Shown here piece by piece: positions 33,900 to 47,746 of a stretch of 64,000 bases of DNA. The position numbers and the translations under genes are program-made. Below the pieces are notes generated by a model, which did no database searches, was not told the origin of the DNA, and was given only the letters and a program-made list of their open reading frames with translations. Positions within the stretch are counted from its first letter, which is position 1. Each line of letters opens with the position of its first letter. The DNA is from Irpex lacteus (lineage: Eukaryota; Basidiomycota; Agaricomycetes; Polyporales; Irpicaceae): NCBI GenBank assembly GCA_001986395.2, contig MQVO02000005.1, positions 806,001 through 870,000 of the forward strand, written 5' to 3'.

Positions 33900-36800
33900 C
33901 GGCCACTGCCAGCCAAGAAAGGTGCACACACAAATGAGTCTGGCTGTCGCTACATACCGTGTAAGTCTACCACCACACTGTCCCGAACTAGTCGGATCCT
34001 TATGTGCGACGTCCCAGGCACTCTAAATATTACTCTTTCGCCGCCTCTCGTCCTCAGGCTCACGCTCGATCATCGACGCCGGGTATACCGACTGATTCAT
34101 AGTGTCTGTGTGCTCTCAGCGGTGGTCACTATATTCTCTGCCGTTGACATGACCGTGGTTATCTCGCCGCTGCTACGGAGTATCTCCAGGGAGCCATCAA
34201 TCCTTCCGAGTCCCTGTGTGCTTACTATTTACCATGCCGATCACGATCCCAGCCCGGTATCGCAAGGGCAAAGGAACCAGGTACGGAACATGTCAACTTT
34301 CTTGCGCGTGCGGGGTTGCATGGCCTGTGCCAACCCGTACCTGCACAGCTGATTCTCTCACCAAAGCCGGCGGGTTGACGTCCTTGGACGTCTGACGCCT
34401 CGTCTGGCCGCGTCTAGATGAAACGAGCCTTCTTCTGGACAGCTCAGGAAACAAGCTTCGTGTCGACGATGTCGTACCCGGTGCGCGATCATAAACGCAT
34501 TCGTATTGGCCTTTCCTTCACAATCCTTCCCGAAGACATAACGAATGCAGTCTTGTCATGCTAGTGAGCTCGAGCCTCCTGGCCACGGTGTGTTTTGTCT
34601 CATGCTGATTTGTATTGATATGTCTCTAGCTTTGACTTCAATGTCTGATAGAGGTTCTACGACATTCTCTACAAATCGCGGCAGCCGATGAGCGCATCGT
34701 TGCATCTCGAGTGAGCCCTGTTTCTCATGTTTTTCTCATTCATCTTCCATGGATGCGCCGAGCTGCGACGCAGCGTTCAACGTTCAATTTCAATCGCGAT
34801 TCGCAAGCTAACGGAGAACGGCACATCGATACCGGTACGTGTATCTGGAATGCGTTTCTCTCTCATGTTATGAACTTCAGTTCTATGCGTTCTCAGAGAG
34901 CGGTATAATTGCGGAGACCATAACGAAGTCATTGTGGCTGCGGTAATATCTCGCGAGACAATCTCGACTGGTATGGTCATTCCTCCCTCCATACACTGAT
35001 GGCGCTTCCTATAACTTCTTCTGAGTAGCAATGTTCTGTATACTGAATAACATGCAATTGCGTTCAACGTGTTCAACGCACAGAAGCCTGACACGGCCAA
35101 GCAATCAACGATCGATCTTCTTCGAAAGGATCAAGTAGCGATCCTTGCCTTACGGCCCGTATCACTCACCTTCCGAGCGATCAATGAGCTACGCTTCCCG
35201 TTGCGTTATGCAACTGTTATGCATAACGCCCACGTCACGTATAACCGCCTCGAATATTACAGTAAGTTTGGGTGGACCTTTAGCGCGTCCCTAGTGCAGT
35301 TCTCGCCAAGTGATAAAAGTATTGTCTGCCAGCGAAGAGGTAAGTAGACACTGATGAGTTGTTACCTTTGAGACGAACACTGCTGCTTGATTTACAACAC
35401 ATGTTCCAGCGATATCTTCATTGAACAAGTACACTGTATCTAACGTACTAACTGCGATTAACCGGTGTCCAGCAAGTAAGCCTGAGGCAGATTCTCGCGG
35501 ATCGTCCAGCCATTGGTGTACAGCTTGCTGCCCCTCGCTGTCATCAATATTCCAATTGACAATTAAGTTCTGCAAAATGCTTACCTATAGTCCTTCTTCG
35601 TCGCATCGATTCATATCTCATAATCCGGTTATAAAGTCTTCGGACGGCACTAGGGAAATGAGTTTGTTCACACCATAAAGAAGAACGTAAAGAGCCATTT
35701 TGTTCTGTGATTTCCAGTCGCGTCAATCTCAAAGATCCCAGCGTATCGCCTTGCCTTTGTCGCCCTCTGCAACGCTCAAGCGTGGCACCGAGAGGTACAT
35801 AAGAGTTCCATGGCAGTGCCTCGCTGTTACGCCTGTAGTTACCACCACAGTCAGCAATTCCGAACCTTGCTTCAGTTTTCCGGCGTTCAACATTTCCTCC
35901 TTGGTCATCGTCTCTATTCCGAAGTTCATTATATCTGTCATACGAGAAGCCGTGGCGCTGAAGCGTAGTAAGGGAATACTACATTTTGCGAGTTCTCCGC
36001 TCGGAAGGGGATGCAAAAGCTATCGATTACGATCGTGAGAGCCTCGGACGATAGAGAGCACCTCAGGCGGCAGTGCGCTATGAACGTTCTTAGTGCGCAC
36101 GCTGCATGATTGCTCCGTCCGATATCTGCAGATATCCTACAAGAAAACCCTTGATCACTATCCTCGTGTGCTCGCGTACACAGCGACTCATACATCGCTG
36201 GTACCGCCCCCGCTGTGAGAACATCCAGTTACCAGAGCGTCTCAGGTCCTCCGCTACACGCCCGCCCTAGTACGTAGACTGAATGCATGTGTACATGCGC
36301 ACCGCACGGAGTGGTGCCTCTTGTTATCCATCAAGGGATGGGATGATAGGTAGCCCCATCGTCAGCCTTGTTGTATTGTCGCGATCCATACTGCACCGAC
36401 CATGGGTTGTGTTTTATTCTCGCGGTCAGTCGGGTCTATCAACTCATGGGGTTGGCGTACCTATACAGAAAACCGACAATATGGATATTAGCCTTTCCTG
36501 GGTAAATTTCCAGAGTCCAGGTCCGTTAGTGAGTTCCACTGTGCAGGATCTTTCAGGAAAACAACAACACTGGCCTTGGCGCAGCACCAGATGTCATAAA
36601 TTCACCTCGAGGATATCCAGTTGGAAAAAGAGGTAAAAAAGCACCCTTGTGGTTGTCTTTCCCCGTGTCCGAACGTCCGATGGCCACAGCCCTTGTTGCT
36701 CACTCTCACGGTTTCTTCCTTGGCGCGCGGAATAGCGCTAAGACCGCATTATGTTGATGGCTATCAACGGATGTGGTGCTCGAGTTCGTTGCGGCTGCTG

Positions 36801-38344
36801 AAGTCAAGCAGAAATCCATTGAAATCATGACATTCGGTGACATGATAGGTTCAGCAACACGCTGAGGGGTTTCGTGCGTACGCCGCAGTGACTGTGCATA
36901 GCCTTTGCGACCTTTGCGACCTTTGCGACCTTTGCGACCTGCGCATTAGCTTTCCATCGTGTAGCATGTGATTGACGTTGACGCAGTAAGTACAAGGAAT
37001 TCACCGCTGCGGGAGAAGATTGAGTGGCGTGGATTATCTTCTGTGATTTTGGAAGGAATTTGCTGAGATGCTAGTGCAAAAAAGTACTCCGCAAGCTCCG
37101 TGTACGACGGCGACGACGTATTGATCTGCCCTCGGGGATCCCACGCTCACCCCATGCTGTTGCAGCCTGAGCAGCCCTCCACTACGCATCATCTTGTCTC
37201 TCGTGTAAGTAGCTAGAAAAAGATCTTGGGCCTCCTTCTTTCCACATGTCAAGCCAACATCACTCCGGCAGATTAAGAATACAGTAAACAATTTTATTGT
37301 ATAGCTATCGGCACCGTGCAAATTTCCAGAACTCTTCTACCTCCACGATGTGGAATGTTTGTTGACAAGTACGTCAAGAACGCGCAGGTTTCGTTGAACA
37401 ATTCCGGATGAGGATATCCTGACCACCAACACTAAGTACGGCAACGCAGTGTTCCGGGATTATCTGGCAGCAATGGCATGGGAGAGAGAACTTGACCACC
37501 AGATGCAACTGCGTCAGCGGATCAGTCAGGAGGGAAACGTTCTGAGCCTGAGAGGTTCAGAGGCTCGAGAGGAGTCGAGAGTCAGTCCTAGGCAGATGCT
37601 CATGAGAATGTCATGGAGTGGCGGCTCCGTAGCTATTTCTGAAGGTTTCATTTTTGTTCACTTGGGAGGAGTCGGCTATCTATATAGCGCGACGCAACTG
37701 AGATAGCAGTTCGTGGTTAAGCTATCGAAGGAGGCCATGAGGGATTTTCGAAGAATTGAAGCAATTGGAACACAAGTCTAAAAGATAAAAGCGCCTCTCA
37801 ATATAGCACTAGCACCGAGCTGGGCCATTCCAGCTCCCTCTGTGAGTACCCCATGGGCAACCGTTCTCATCGCAGTAGAAAGCGTCATGTGTGTCATAAA
37901 ATTCTTATTCCATATTATGTAGTACACAAAATAATAATGGCAATCTCTACAGTGGATTATGCTCTGGCGCGTGTGAGTAGGATAGTGTATGTAGGACGGC
38001 GTGTCAGTAGTAATATTACGTATAAAATAATTGAAAATGTGTGTGCGTGTGCGTGAGCATCGAGAAGGGCAATGGGTAGAGTGCATCGAAGGATGTGTGC
38101 GAGGACGTGTGCGTGCCGTGGCGACGGAGGCAGAGTGTCTGGTGATGATGGGTCGATAATGATACATTGCAAGTTGTGTGCGGGTGTGCGAGGAGACCGG
38201 ACATGAGATGAGGCTGGCGGTGGAATTGCAGGGTATACTCGAGTCGGAAATGCGTTCGGCCGGTGAGTGCGAGTCGCGCAACATTCGTGGAATGCGATAG
38301 TGTGTACTATGAGGTCAGAGGGGTCACCCGGTCCATGGTGGTGG
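33900..38344. other. Gene-poor stretch right of the transposon
   Basis: About 4.4 kb with no recognisable gene; open frames reach at most about 117 codons and lack motifs. It includes a small tandem repeat at 36902-36937. The last part, towards 38344, is the 3' flank of the C2H2-like gene and is rich in GT/GCGTGT repeats (about 38030-38110). Confidence 0.45.
36902..36937 (+). repeat. 9-bp tandem repeat, four copies
   Basis: Four perfect copies of CCTTTGCGA in non-coding sequence. A likely replication-slippage minisatellite. Confidence 0.9.
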
Positions 38345-38968
38345 TTACGATTCTAGTCCGTACTCGACTGCCGCGCGACAGGCGTCGCCGAGCTTAGAGT
38401 GCTGCACGTGCTCTCGAAGACCCTGTGATGTTGCGAAGTCCGAGTCACAGGCGGAGCAGCAGTGAGAGCGTATGGGTCGAGGTGCGAACGGTTTCGAGTG
38501 GGCTGAATGACGGACATTGTGAACTTACTCACGTGGAGTAGACGGTAATGAAAACATACCTGGGGTTAACGCCACTCCCATTGCCTTTGAGAAGGCATCT
38601 CGCCAAGCGAGCACCCTCTTCTGTCTAGTGTGGTATGTGTCATCGTAGCACCCGTGCGAGGAATCCTGGCTGGCTTCTTCGTCGGAAGAGCAATAAGACG
38701 AGCATGATTCTGATTCGTCCGAGGACGATGAGCTCGAATAGGATGACGAGGCGACCGAGCTGGACGTAATGTCCGAGAGATGCTGCTGTTGCATGGGTGC
38801 TGGTACCTCTATGAGCTGGATGACCTCGTGTTGTCGATAGTACAATGGGCCTCCGCCGGCTGTGGCGAGCTTGGGTGCCGCGGTCGGATAGCGGGGAAGC
38901 GTCTGGGGGTGGGCATTGTACAGGTTGTGTTGGTGGGCGAACATGTTGTAGGCAAGGACGTCTGTCAT
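38345..38968 (-). CDS. Small Ser-rich protein with C-terminal C2H2-like zinc finger
   Basis: Two exons: 38968-38560 and 38502-38345 (57-nt intron, GTATGT ... TTCAG), 188 aa from ATG 38968 (MTDVLAYNMFAHQHN). The N-terminal half ends in a serine/acid patch (CSSYCSSDEEASQDSS). A conserved-looking block, TYHTRQKRVLAWRDAFSKAM, precedes the junction. Exon 2 gives SKPFAPRPIRSHCCSACDSD, then FATSQGLREHVQH, a finger of the form CX2CX12HX2H, and a tail AVEYGLES. The H-to-H spacing of two is shorter than in classical C2H2 fingers, so the second ligand may be a later His or Cys (DAC follows). I recall this architecture in agaricomycete proteins without assigned function. DNA binding or stress-linked regulation would be a guess. 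A coupled uORF precedes it. Confidence 0.8.
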
Positions 38969-39036
38969 GGCGAGCGCGACGTGCACGGCGACGAGGAGGA
39001 TGCGGGGGAGTTGGGAGGGTCAGTGAGAGGAGGCAT
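38965..39036 (-). other. 23-codon uORF whose stop overlaps the next start codon
   Basis: Starts ATG at 39036 (MPPLTDPPNSPASSSS) and ends TGA at 38967-38965, overlapping the main ATG (38968-38966) as ATGA. A TTAAATA stretch lies just upstream. If transcription starts before 39036, the main protein would need reinitiation or leaky scanning. If it starts later, the uORF is irrelevant. Confidence 0.35.
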
Positions 39037-39647
39037 GATATTTAACTAGTCGGTGAGAATGAAAGGTGAGATCCCATTTGCCCGATCCGAGCGAGTTATT
39101 TCTACGAGTAAACGCCAAATAAATCAAGATTTGTCTCCCTAATCGGGTATTCGATCAAATCACCGATGTCACTTCTGGCCTTGGCAGCCGCTCAAAAGTA
39201 CATCGGAGATCGTTTGGAAAACAATAATGTACCCTCCATAACTGGGAGATACATAGCTGATCTGCCTGCCGCTTTCGGACGGTTCGCCCTCCCTCACCCG
39301 AAAACCGCTGAGACGCGCGAGATTCGGTGCTCCCTTTTCCCATCGTTGTCTTTGATGTTTCCCGGGACCATTGCATGGTTTCTGACCCACAAGCCACGAC
39401 CATGGCGCGTCACGGTTGAGGCGGAAAAGTCGTCATATGATGGCTGTAGTTCATCGAACGTTCATCTTCCAACAGCAAAGTGATCACGACGCATCCATTA
39501 TGCTACAGAAGATATTTGCTGGTCATACATGCCCAGCGTACGGATACTGTTACTTATCCCATCGCGACGTGTTCAAAAGCACTTGCTACCGATTTTTGGC
39601 CGCACACCGAGCCCATGGAACCGGGAGAGCAGTCCCCAGTCACACTC
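39037..39647. other. Intergenic region, no gene seen
   Basis: About 610 bp between the promoter side of the C2H2-like gene and the 3' end of MKT1. No family-like ORF. Confidence 0.5.
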
Positions 39648-42613
39648 TCAAGGCCTCATGGGGGCCAACCATGCCTCCGCCGCTTCGAATTGGTCAATCA
39701 GCTCACGTAGCACGGCACCCTCTGAGTGCAACTGCCGCATGGCGGTCAGCGCCTGCAAAACAGCAGAGGAAAAGACGAGCAAGGTCAGCGGGACATCCTG
39801 TGAGAAAGAGTGCCCGTAACGAGCAACAAGCACGCTTGACTCACCACGTCCCAGAACCTGAAACCACGTTCAACCTCTTGCTTCGGGTTTTTGACACCGG
39901 AGAAAGTCTCCTCGCAAATATCGAGAGCCATTTGCTTGATCTCGCGGACACCTTCAGCGTTGGCGTCTCGGACGCGTTCAAGACCATTGATGTGCGTGAG
40001 AGCGTCCAAGTACACCTTAGCAAGCACGCCAAATCCGGTATTGACCTCGCTCTGGAAAGGCAGCGAGAGATTGATGTCCAGCAGGTCTTCTCGCGATTGG
40101 CGAGCGTCATGTCGGACGAGCATGTTCAACGACGTGACCTCGAGAAGTGTGCGCAAGGACCGCGTGAGGGACCGGACGAACGAGTTGAACACAAGAAGCT
40201 CTCGTGACAACGGAGCTGACCATGGCTGGGGCTATACATGGATAGATGATCAGTTCAGCTGAACGCTTGAGCACTTCCTCATCCCGAAATTATGTGGACA
40301 ACAACGGGACGGGCGGAGGGACAAGGATCGATCCCATGACACCGCCCGCGAGTGTGAGAAGGGCAGAACAGATAAGCGAAATGAAACGTACTTTAAAAGT
40401 TAAGGGAACGATGCTCAGCACGCGCATAACCAGAAGCATGCATGATTTTTCATCGTCTGCGATGTTTGTCGACGCAATAGAGGGAGCATGGCAAGCGATG
40501 AATGTGAGGCAGCACGATCGGTCAGCGACATGTGTTGTTCTGATCCGTGGGAAACACAGCGCTTACCATTGCCGAAACTAGGTCCGCCACTGAACGCGCG
40601 ATTGGACCAGAGGTGGCCGTGCATAACCCCCGCACGTACCAGCTCCAGGAACAGATACAGGGGATCCTGGAACTTGTCAACTAGTCGCGCTGTCTTGATA
40701 GCGACGTACATGGCGCGGGCCAAGTGAGAGTGGCCGTGCGTGTTGAGTAGGAATCTAGAACGAGTCGGAAGCAAGCCGCCACCGAAGGCAACGCTCTGTC
40801 TCAGTGGCTGAGAAGAAAGGCACAAATCAGGTCTAACTCAACACACCCTCTTAATTCCAGGAAACGCCAGATGACATTTGCGACAACCTCGTCTTTCTTG
40901 TCCAGGGGTTGTGAAGCCTGGCCTCCCTTCACCTTCGTGCGGAGAGCAAGCTTATCAGAAGCGGTGGCGCCGAGGCAGAGAGCAAAGTCGATGGTCGAGG
41001 ACTATTAATTAAAAATGCGTCAGTGAAACGATAATCGACAAGAGGAATGCAAATTCTGGGTGGGATGAAAATGGCACGCTTGACACTCACGTTCTGCCTT
41101 CTCAGCTCTTCTTCGATGATAGCGTATGGAACACGCCATCCCGCCACGCGCTCGGCTAACTGAACGGTGGCTGGCGAGTTATGCAGAATAGGCTTCTGCG
41201 ATTGCTGGTTTTCGAACCAGAAATGTCCCACGACGGAGCGCTTGCTCCAGAAGTTGTGCGCCACACTTGAGACGAGCGCAAGCGATGTAGCTCGCGGTCC
41301 TGTAGAGCCATCAGTGATGACCTCCTTGACGAATCGCCGGTACTCGGTCGTCTCGCCGTTATCGAGAGGAGGGTGTTCAATTACCTGCCCGCTTGTGAGC
41401 CAGACAAGAGCCTGGGGACCCATCAAGCCACGAGACAGATAAAAGTAGATTTCATCGGGTAGACGGTGGGTAAAGATGTCGTGCAAGTCAGTGGGGATAT
41501 CGGCGGCGGTGGGATGGTGGGGATGATGATTGTTCTGGTGACCGTGTGGTGTAGAGTTCGGACTGGCAAGCGGCAGTGGGATGACAGAACCTTCGGACGA
41601 AAGAACCAGGGAATACTTGATCATCGAGCGTGCGCGTGCGTACTGCTCGCTGTACTGCATCTGCTTGACTTGCGGTGATTCGGCAAAAGCTGAAACTGCG
41701 GCGTGCCCAGACTTGTAGTACTTGACCATGTCAACAGTAGCCTTCAGAGCTTGATCATGAAGGGTAGGAGGGAAAGGTGGCGAGTGATCGAAGCCCAACA
41801 AAATTCCGACATCGAGGAATTGGTCTTCTGAGACCCCGAGATCGTTGAGGATAGATCGTTTTGAGACATGAGTGAAGGTGGGGTTGGGAGATGCAAGGTC
41901 GATGGATGTAATGAGTTTATCTACGCCAGGGTAGAGCAAGGCGTCTGTAGGCCCGTAAATAGCGTGAATATAAGACTTCGGATGTCTTTGCAGGTAAATC
42001 AGCTGGTAACATTATTAGAATGGTATGCTTAACGCTGGTGACCCCATATTCGCTTGACATACCTGAGCCCATGGAACATACGGTGCGACCATAAACTCAA
42101 CATTGCGGTGACGGAATATACGCAAGACCATCTTCCATAGATCCCATTGATGCAAGCTTGGTCGTGATTCGAAGAGCTTGGTTGCCTCCTCCTCCTCGCC
42201 AGCTTCGTACTTCTGCCAAGCATCCCGCCTAACCCTCATAGCATCATTTTGCTCACTTTGAGCCTGCTGGTTCTTGTGCGGACGGCGGTTGGGAAGGAGG
42301 CCTGGGAAGACGAAGACAGGTTTGACCCGTAGTTTTTCGAGAGCACGGAGGTCGGATTCGATCCGTTGCGTCAATGCAAGTGGTAAACCGCCTGTGGCGG
42401 CAAGTAGAGGCTCCCTTGAGGGTGGTGTATCGGTAAGTTGAGCGAGATAGAAAGACGCATCGATGCCCAGTCGTGAGTCGGATAATACAGACAACGGGTG
42501 TGTCTGGAGATGTTTCGCCGCCAAAAAGTCTGAACGTAATTTCCCCTACTGTAAGTCTCATTTTCCTAGAGCTCTTCAAGGTTCAACTTACTGTCGAAAT
42601 GCTTGATCGTCAT
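39648..42613 (-). CDS. MKT1: MKT1, XPG-like post-transcriptional regulator
   Basis: Eight exons: 42613-42592, 42529-42063, 42002-41091, 41001-40847, 40799-40567, 40456-40392, 40231-39845, 39752-39648; 781 aa, normal for the family. Exon 1 is only 22 nt and splices to give MTIKHFDNFLAAKHLQTHPL. XPG-N-like motifs are RLGIDASFYLAQL and HQWDLWKMVLRIFRHRNVEF; the XPG-I-like part is AIYGPTDALLYPGVDKLI. The rest of the MKT1 signature follows (ANVIWRFLELRG, LARAMYVAIKTARLVDKFQD, LYLFLELVRAGVMHG, CMLLVMRVLSIVPL, SRELLVFNSFVRSL). In yeast Mkt1 acts with Pbp1 (ataxin-2 homologue) on mRNA translation and stability and lacks nuclease activity. The weakest junction is exon 4 to 5 (47-nt intron, GTGTGT ... 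CTGAG), chosen because it keeps frame. Introns of 110 and 160 nt are longer than usual for this genome. Confidence 0.95.
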
Positions 42614-45022
42614 CGTGGTTGAGTGAGAACGTGGAATGCAGGTCGCGTAGATGAGGTCGCGTCCGCGCTCGCCGCCTGGCGACACAGAGCTGTGCGACGG
42701 CGGCACGTGCCATTTGCTTACATAAGGCAGCTCATCCACCGCCAGTTTGAGTTACGCTGCTCGCAACCTCCTCTGACTTGTAACCGTCGTCTTCAACCAA
42801 TGTGGACCATCTACAACAACACAACATTCGAAATAGTGAAGCAAACACAAGGTACCCTGTACGCCTACAAACCCGCGTGATCACCATAGGCTTCGCTTTC
42901 AGCGGAGTTTTACCTCTCCGAGTCTCCATACTGTGGCCGACCTGCTTTTGTCAGGCAATTGGTTAGGTTAGCAGATTCTTTCGACGAAAACAATTCATAT
43001 ACTCTTGTATAAGACTCGTACTAAAATGCAGGTCTCAGAATATCATATTCTCGAATGCGATATATTTTCTATGATCTTACACAAGTGGTGCCGCATTCAG
43101 TTCAGCTTCACAATTGGCGACGTGTTCGCAGTTTTTCTATGTATACGACATGGTACGGGGGTACGACAATCGGAAGTACCGTGAACAGGCTGAAGACCCT
43201 CTTTCTAAGGTGCGTCGACTCGATCAGCCATCCTGCATTCATCAAACTGCGTCAGCGCACTAAACCTTAACCCTTCTCGCACGAGTAGCTCTTCTAAAGC
43301 TTTTCTAACAGATATGCATGGGGAATGTGGGGCCGGATATGACGGGTCACGCTCTTGCCGCAACTAATTGTGTACCAAGTATACATAACTAGTTCCATCA
43401 CTAACCAATTCTGACCTTGAAGACCGTCAACAAGAGAGCTACTAATAAAGTACGCACATAGCTTATATTCACCGTCTTCTGAGATGCTGATTTGATATCA
43501 TTGAATACAGTGCATCACACTACAGGTGCAAACGCCAGTACGACTCGGATATGATTGATCCGTGATGACTTTCGCGGAGCTGTCAGCCTGGTACGCTGAA
43601 TCTGCTAACTAGACGAAGCTACTTCACGACCGAGACCCTTCTACATCTCTGTCAATCTGCGATAGCACGCTGTCAACGTGCGCGTAGATGATCATGTATG
43701 CTGGTCTTCGTGGTGACCCCAGTTAAGTAACACTCACGCTTGTCCTCAAGTATGGCAGTGTCTTCCCACGAGCATCACATAGTTGCTACCATATGCAGGT
43801 ATGCCCAGGGCTATCTCCTGTGGCTGAACGCATGCCTATCCCACCCGTGTCCATTGTGTCTCCCGTTTGCCTGGGCATCCATATCACTGCTCCCAGTTCA
43901 CCCCTTCTGGAAGCCTCAGGGTGTATCTGCGGCCTGACTTCTCGAAGACTCCTTCCCCCTTTTGGCTGCGCGCACAGTCGGCCGCTTCTGTACTTTTGCT
44001 ACAGGTCCCATACAGATCTTGTTATCTGCCTACGACGGAGAAACAAGCAGAGAACAACTTTAATACCGGCACTCCGCGCAGTTCTACGCGACACGCTGTG
44101 TGGTTCCTTACAGTGTGTTGCTGCGCAGGTCTACCTTTTGAATCGGACGAACCTCATGGACCCAATGCCCGCTCTCGCTTTGCGGTACGGTTGCAGTCAG
44201 GTCGATTCTGCCAGCACAGTTCACCAGAACTAGTACCACTTGGCAGTAAGTTCAATATGTTCGCTCAGGAGCGAACTTTGCGTCAAGTGGACGCCTGGAT
44301 GTTCAAACGGCCATAACTAACATTTGTCCCTTTTTGTTCTGTTAGGCGCATCGATAAGCCATCTCCGCCTGATTAGAGGTTTTCACAACGCCGCTTGGTG
44401 AGTTTTCCAGATGCTGCAGTCACAGCAAGCTCGATATGGTTTTCATTTACATATAGCACTCATGATTGCGAGGCAAACATACAGATGGTGGTGCTCGGCC
44501 GATGTCAACATTAATACAGCAATCACCAACCTTCCACGACATCGCGCGAAGTACTGTCAAACAGTCAGCAACTATGAGTGTGCAAGGGGAACATCTCCTG
44601 CCACCTGCCACAGAAGGATCCACGCGGATCCTCCAGTATGTCCGTCCGTCATTCTTTTGCGGGGACTGTCACTCGGAACATAAACCGCTCACAATGCTAC
44701 CGCTAGCTAGTGTGAGATACGCCGCCAACATGACGCTCAACGGGTAGAGAAATACCTACGAGTTCCTGTATGTCGGTTCAATGCTATCGCGAGAATCTCG
44801 AACAAACACCGGAGGGTACAACCAGAAGGGGTTCGCACCGCCCTTACTGAGCTGCGTTCATCGTATTATAGTATGTCCATAACCATTGTATAGGACTGAT
44901 CATCATGGCTATTGACTGCGAGGCTACCCACGTCTTGGTATGCAGGCCTATATGACAACTCCCGCTGGACACTTCGACGAAGCACTCCGAACCGAGATCC
45001 TAGCGCCCAATCCCGACCTAGG

Positions 45023-45043
45023 ATGATGCATGATGCATGATGC
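45023..45043 (+). repeat. 7-bp tandem repeat, three copies
   Basis: Three perfect copies of ATGATGC in non-coding DNA. Confidence 0.85.
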
Positions 45044-47746
45044 ATTGTGTGGTTCTCGGATGTGGAATCATGGCCAACTCGCGAACTTAGTGTGACCTAC
45101 TAAATAAGGGGAATCTCGTTAAATTGCCACGTTCTCTAAGCAAGTCTAAGTACTTGCGACCGTCGGTCCCTACCACTCGCTCAAATAACCATCTGAGCAA
45201 TCCGAGGTCAGGGAACATTGCATCTTCCACGTGCAGAGCCATAAATGCTTGTGGGAGTTTTCCTAGCTTGAAGCAGATGCCCCGCACTGCATGAAGCAAG
45301 AATCAACTGATTCGCGCTGGATGGCCATGATGCTGGCTACGAATGACTGCACGACCATCTTTACGGTATCTGGCAACAATCTGCATTTCGTCAGCGTACC
45401 GCGCAGACCAGTGTGAATATCGAGGGTGCACTCTCGACTTCTATTCTCATGAGGTGGTGCCAAAGTTATTCTTGGCCGCGTGCAAAAAACTTCCAGCTAG
45501 TCATGACCGCACTGGTTTAGGCGGAGTGTTGCGAGCATCGTGCGACCCGCAAGGCACTAGTAGAGCGATGAAACGAGTCCCTGTAATAACAGATCATCTT
45601 ATTTTGAACCAGCACTTGGTCCGTTGTCAATTTCTGTTTGATTTTGTCGAGTGCGGTGTCCGTGTGAATACACCCCTCTGTTCGGTATAGCTGTGGACCA
45701 GAAGTAACAGGATCAAACTCCTTGTAGCATTTCAGCAATCCAAAACGCTGGCCAAGCTAGCTCGGCGTAGCTTGTTGAAGTCATGTAATTATGCAGCTAT
45801 GACGGAACGTGAGAGACAAACGACTTACTAGGTGCGCGTGCGGTATATATTTGGGCACAAGCACGGGAATATCGTGGGCCCAAGCTCATTTGCGTTTTCA
45901 TTGGCCTTTAATGTCAGAAACATGTGGTGTGTCAGATAGAGTAGCGATTGCTGTCTCCGGTAGGCTTTCGTCTTCAACCGGGGTCATGCGTATGAATGAT
46001 GACACAGGCTCTATTGCGGTTGGAGCAGAAACCTAGTTCTGGGTCAAACATTCGAGTTAAGCTGTAAAGGTTGTGAGCGTTGCAAGATCCGGCGCACTTT
46101 AAGACGACAGCTCCTGAACTTTACTGTGGCGTGAGGCCATTTACCAGCCCAATGGGCAAAGTCTTCAGGCCATGCACATGATCCAACGTCGGCGGTATTC
46201 GAGTTACGTCTGCCGTCTCGGTGAAGGTGTTCATCGCAACGATGGTGCAATAGTTGCGTTGACCACAAAAGTGGGTTAGCAAGCATACCTGCCGCACCTA
46301 ATGAGCATGCAAAGTGCATACGCTGAAAGAGAAAGCGCCTGAGACATGAAAGATGACAAAACCACAGGTTTCCACCTGCCGTCTTCTGCGCTCTGACTGC
46401 GGGGTCGGCCACTCAAGAAAATCTGCGACCTCGTGGTCCCAACACGTGGTCGCCGCCGGCAGATGCTGTTGTATTTGACAGGATCAGGAAGGTGCTGAGG
46501 TTGCATCGTGAATCCTATGAGACATGCGGCAATATTGAGCAGGAATGCGACATTCTAATCAGAGACTCGGAGCTGCAGGACGGCGTACGGTTGCTGGCCA
46601 TCGAGGCTCTTGGGTGACTGTGCGGTGACAATCGCGGGTATGGACTGTCGGATATTCGTTTGAAGAGCGGTCGACTGGCTTGTGGGTTTATTTCCGTCCT
46701 ACAAAATGACTGATCTGCCATTTGGCATTGATCAACAAAGATATACGTGGTCGAGACCTACCGTAACAATGAAAATCAACGAGGGACGTACGGAGCTACA
46801 CCGGCTCGATAGCAACCTGCAAGAGTAGCAGATCAGGTGAGAAATAAGCCGCATCAAATCCCTGAAATCTCACGAGCGTGTTACATTCTGTCCATCGAGG
46901 ACAGTGCCCATTTGAGTTATGACGGGTAAGTCCTGTTTCAAACGGACGTATATGAGTCTAGAGAGGACCAGACCGCCAAGTGTCCTTAGCATCTGCCTCT
47001 GGACATTGTTCGGATACGCCAGTGAGGGAGCCTGGTCATTAGATCTCACATTTGCGGCGTCACAGTTAGGCAGTCGTAACATAATCTTCGGAGATATGTA
47101 AGTTTCTAACATATTGAAAGTCACAGGTACTCACAAAAAGGTCCATCGTGATAGGTCAACGGCAACTCGCACATCGGTACATGGTATCGAGGACCTGAGT
47201 AGGTCCGTCGATTTCAGTGTTGGCTCACGTCGACTTTCGATATGCGTGAACGGAGAAGCAAGGTGTTGATTACCGGGTATTCCATTTAGTACAGGGGAGC
47301 GTGTCGAGGAGTGATAGGCACAGCCGCTTGAAGGTTACCTTGGTTCCGAATAGGTGGGTGCATACGCATGGAAGCGAATGGCTGGTATGTAAGGGGACAT
47401 GTGCATTATTCTAGTCTGCGACAATCGTGTGGGCCTATTACTCCTTGGTTTCGTAGTTTTGGCTCGGATTTGTAGAATGAAGCGATGTGTGAGCGATGCG
47501 AACCAGGTAATTGAACAGATCATCCATACGCAGGGGTTTGGTCACCGTGGAAGTTGTAAAAGCCAATCCTGGACAGGCCTTTACATACTTTTACCGCTAA
47601 CATATTCGCCAAGGGTTCACTTCATGGCTTCGCTATGCCGGTAAGACTGATAGCGACTGTAGGAGCTGGTTTTGGCCGGTAAGCGAGACAGCCGAATGGC
47701 CTGGCACGTATCCTGTGAGATATACGGTGAGAGTGTGTGGATATGA

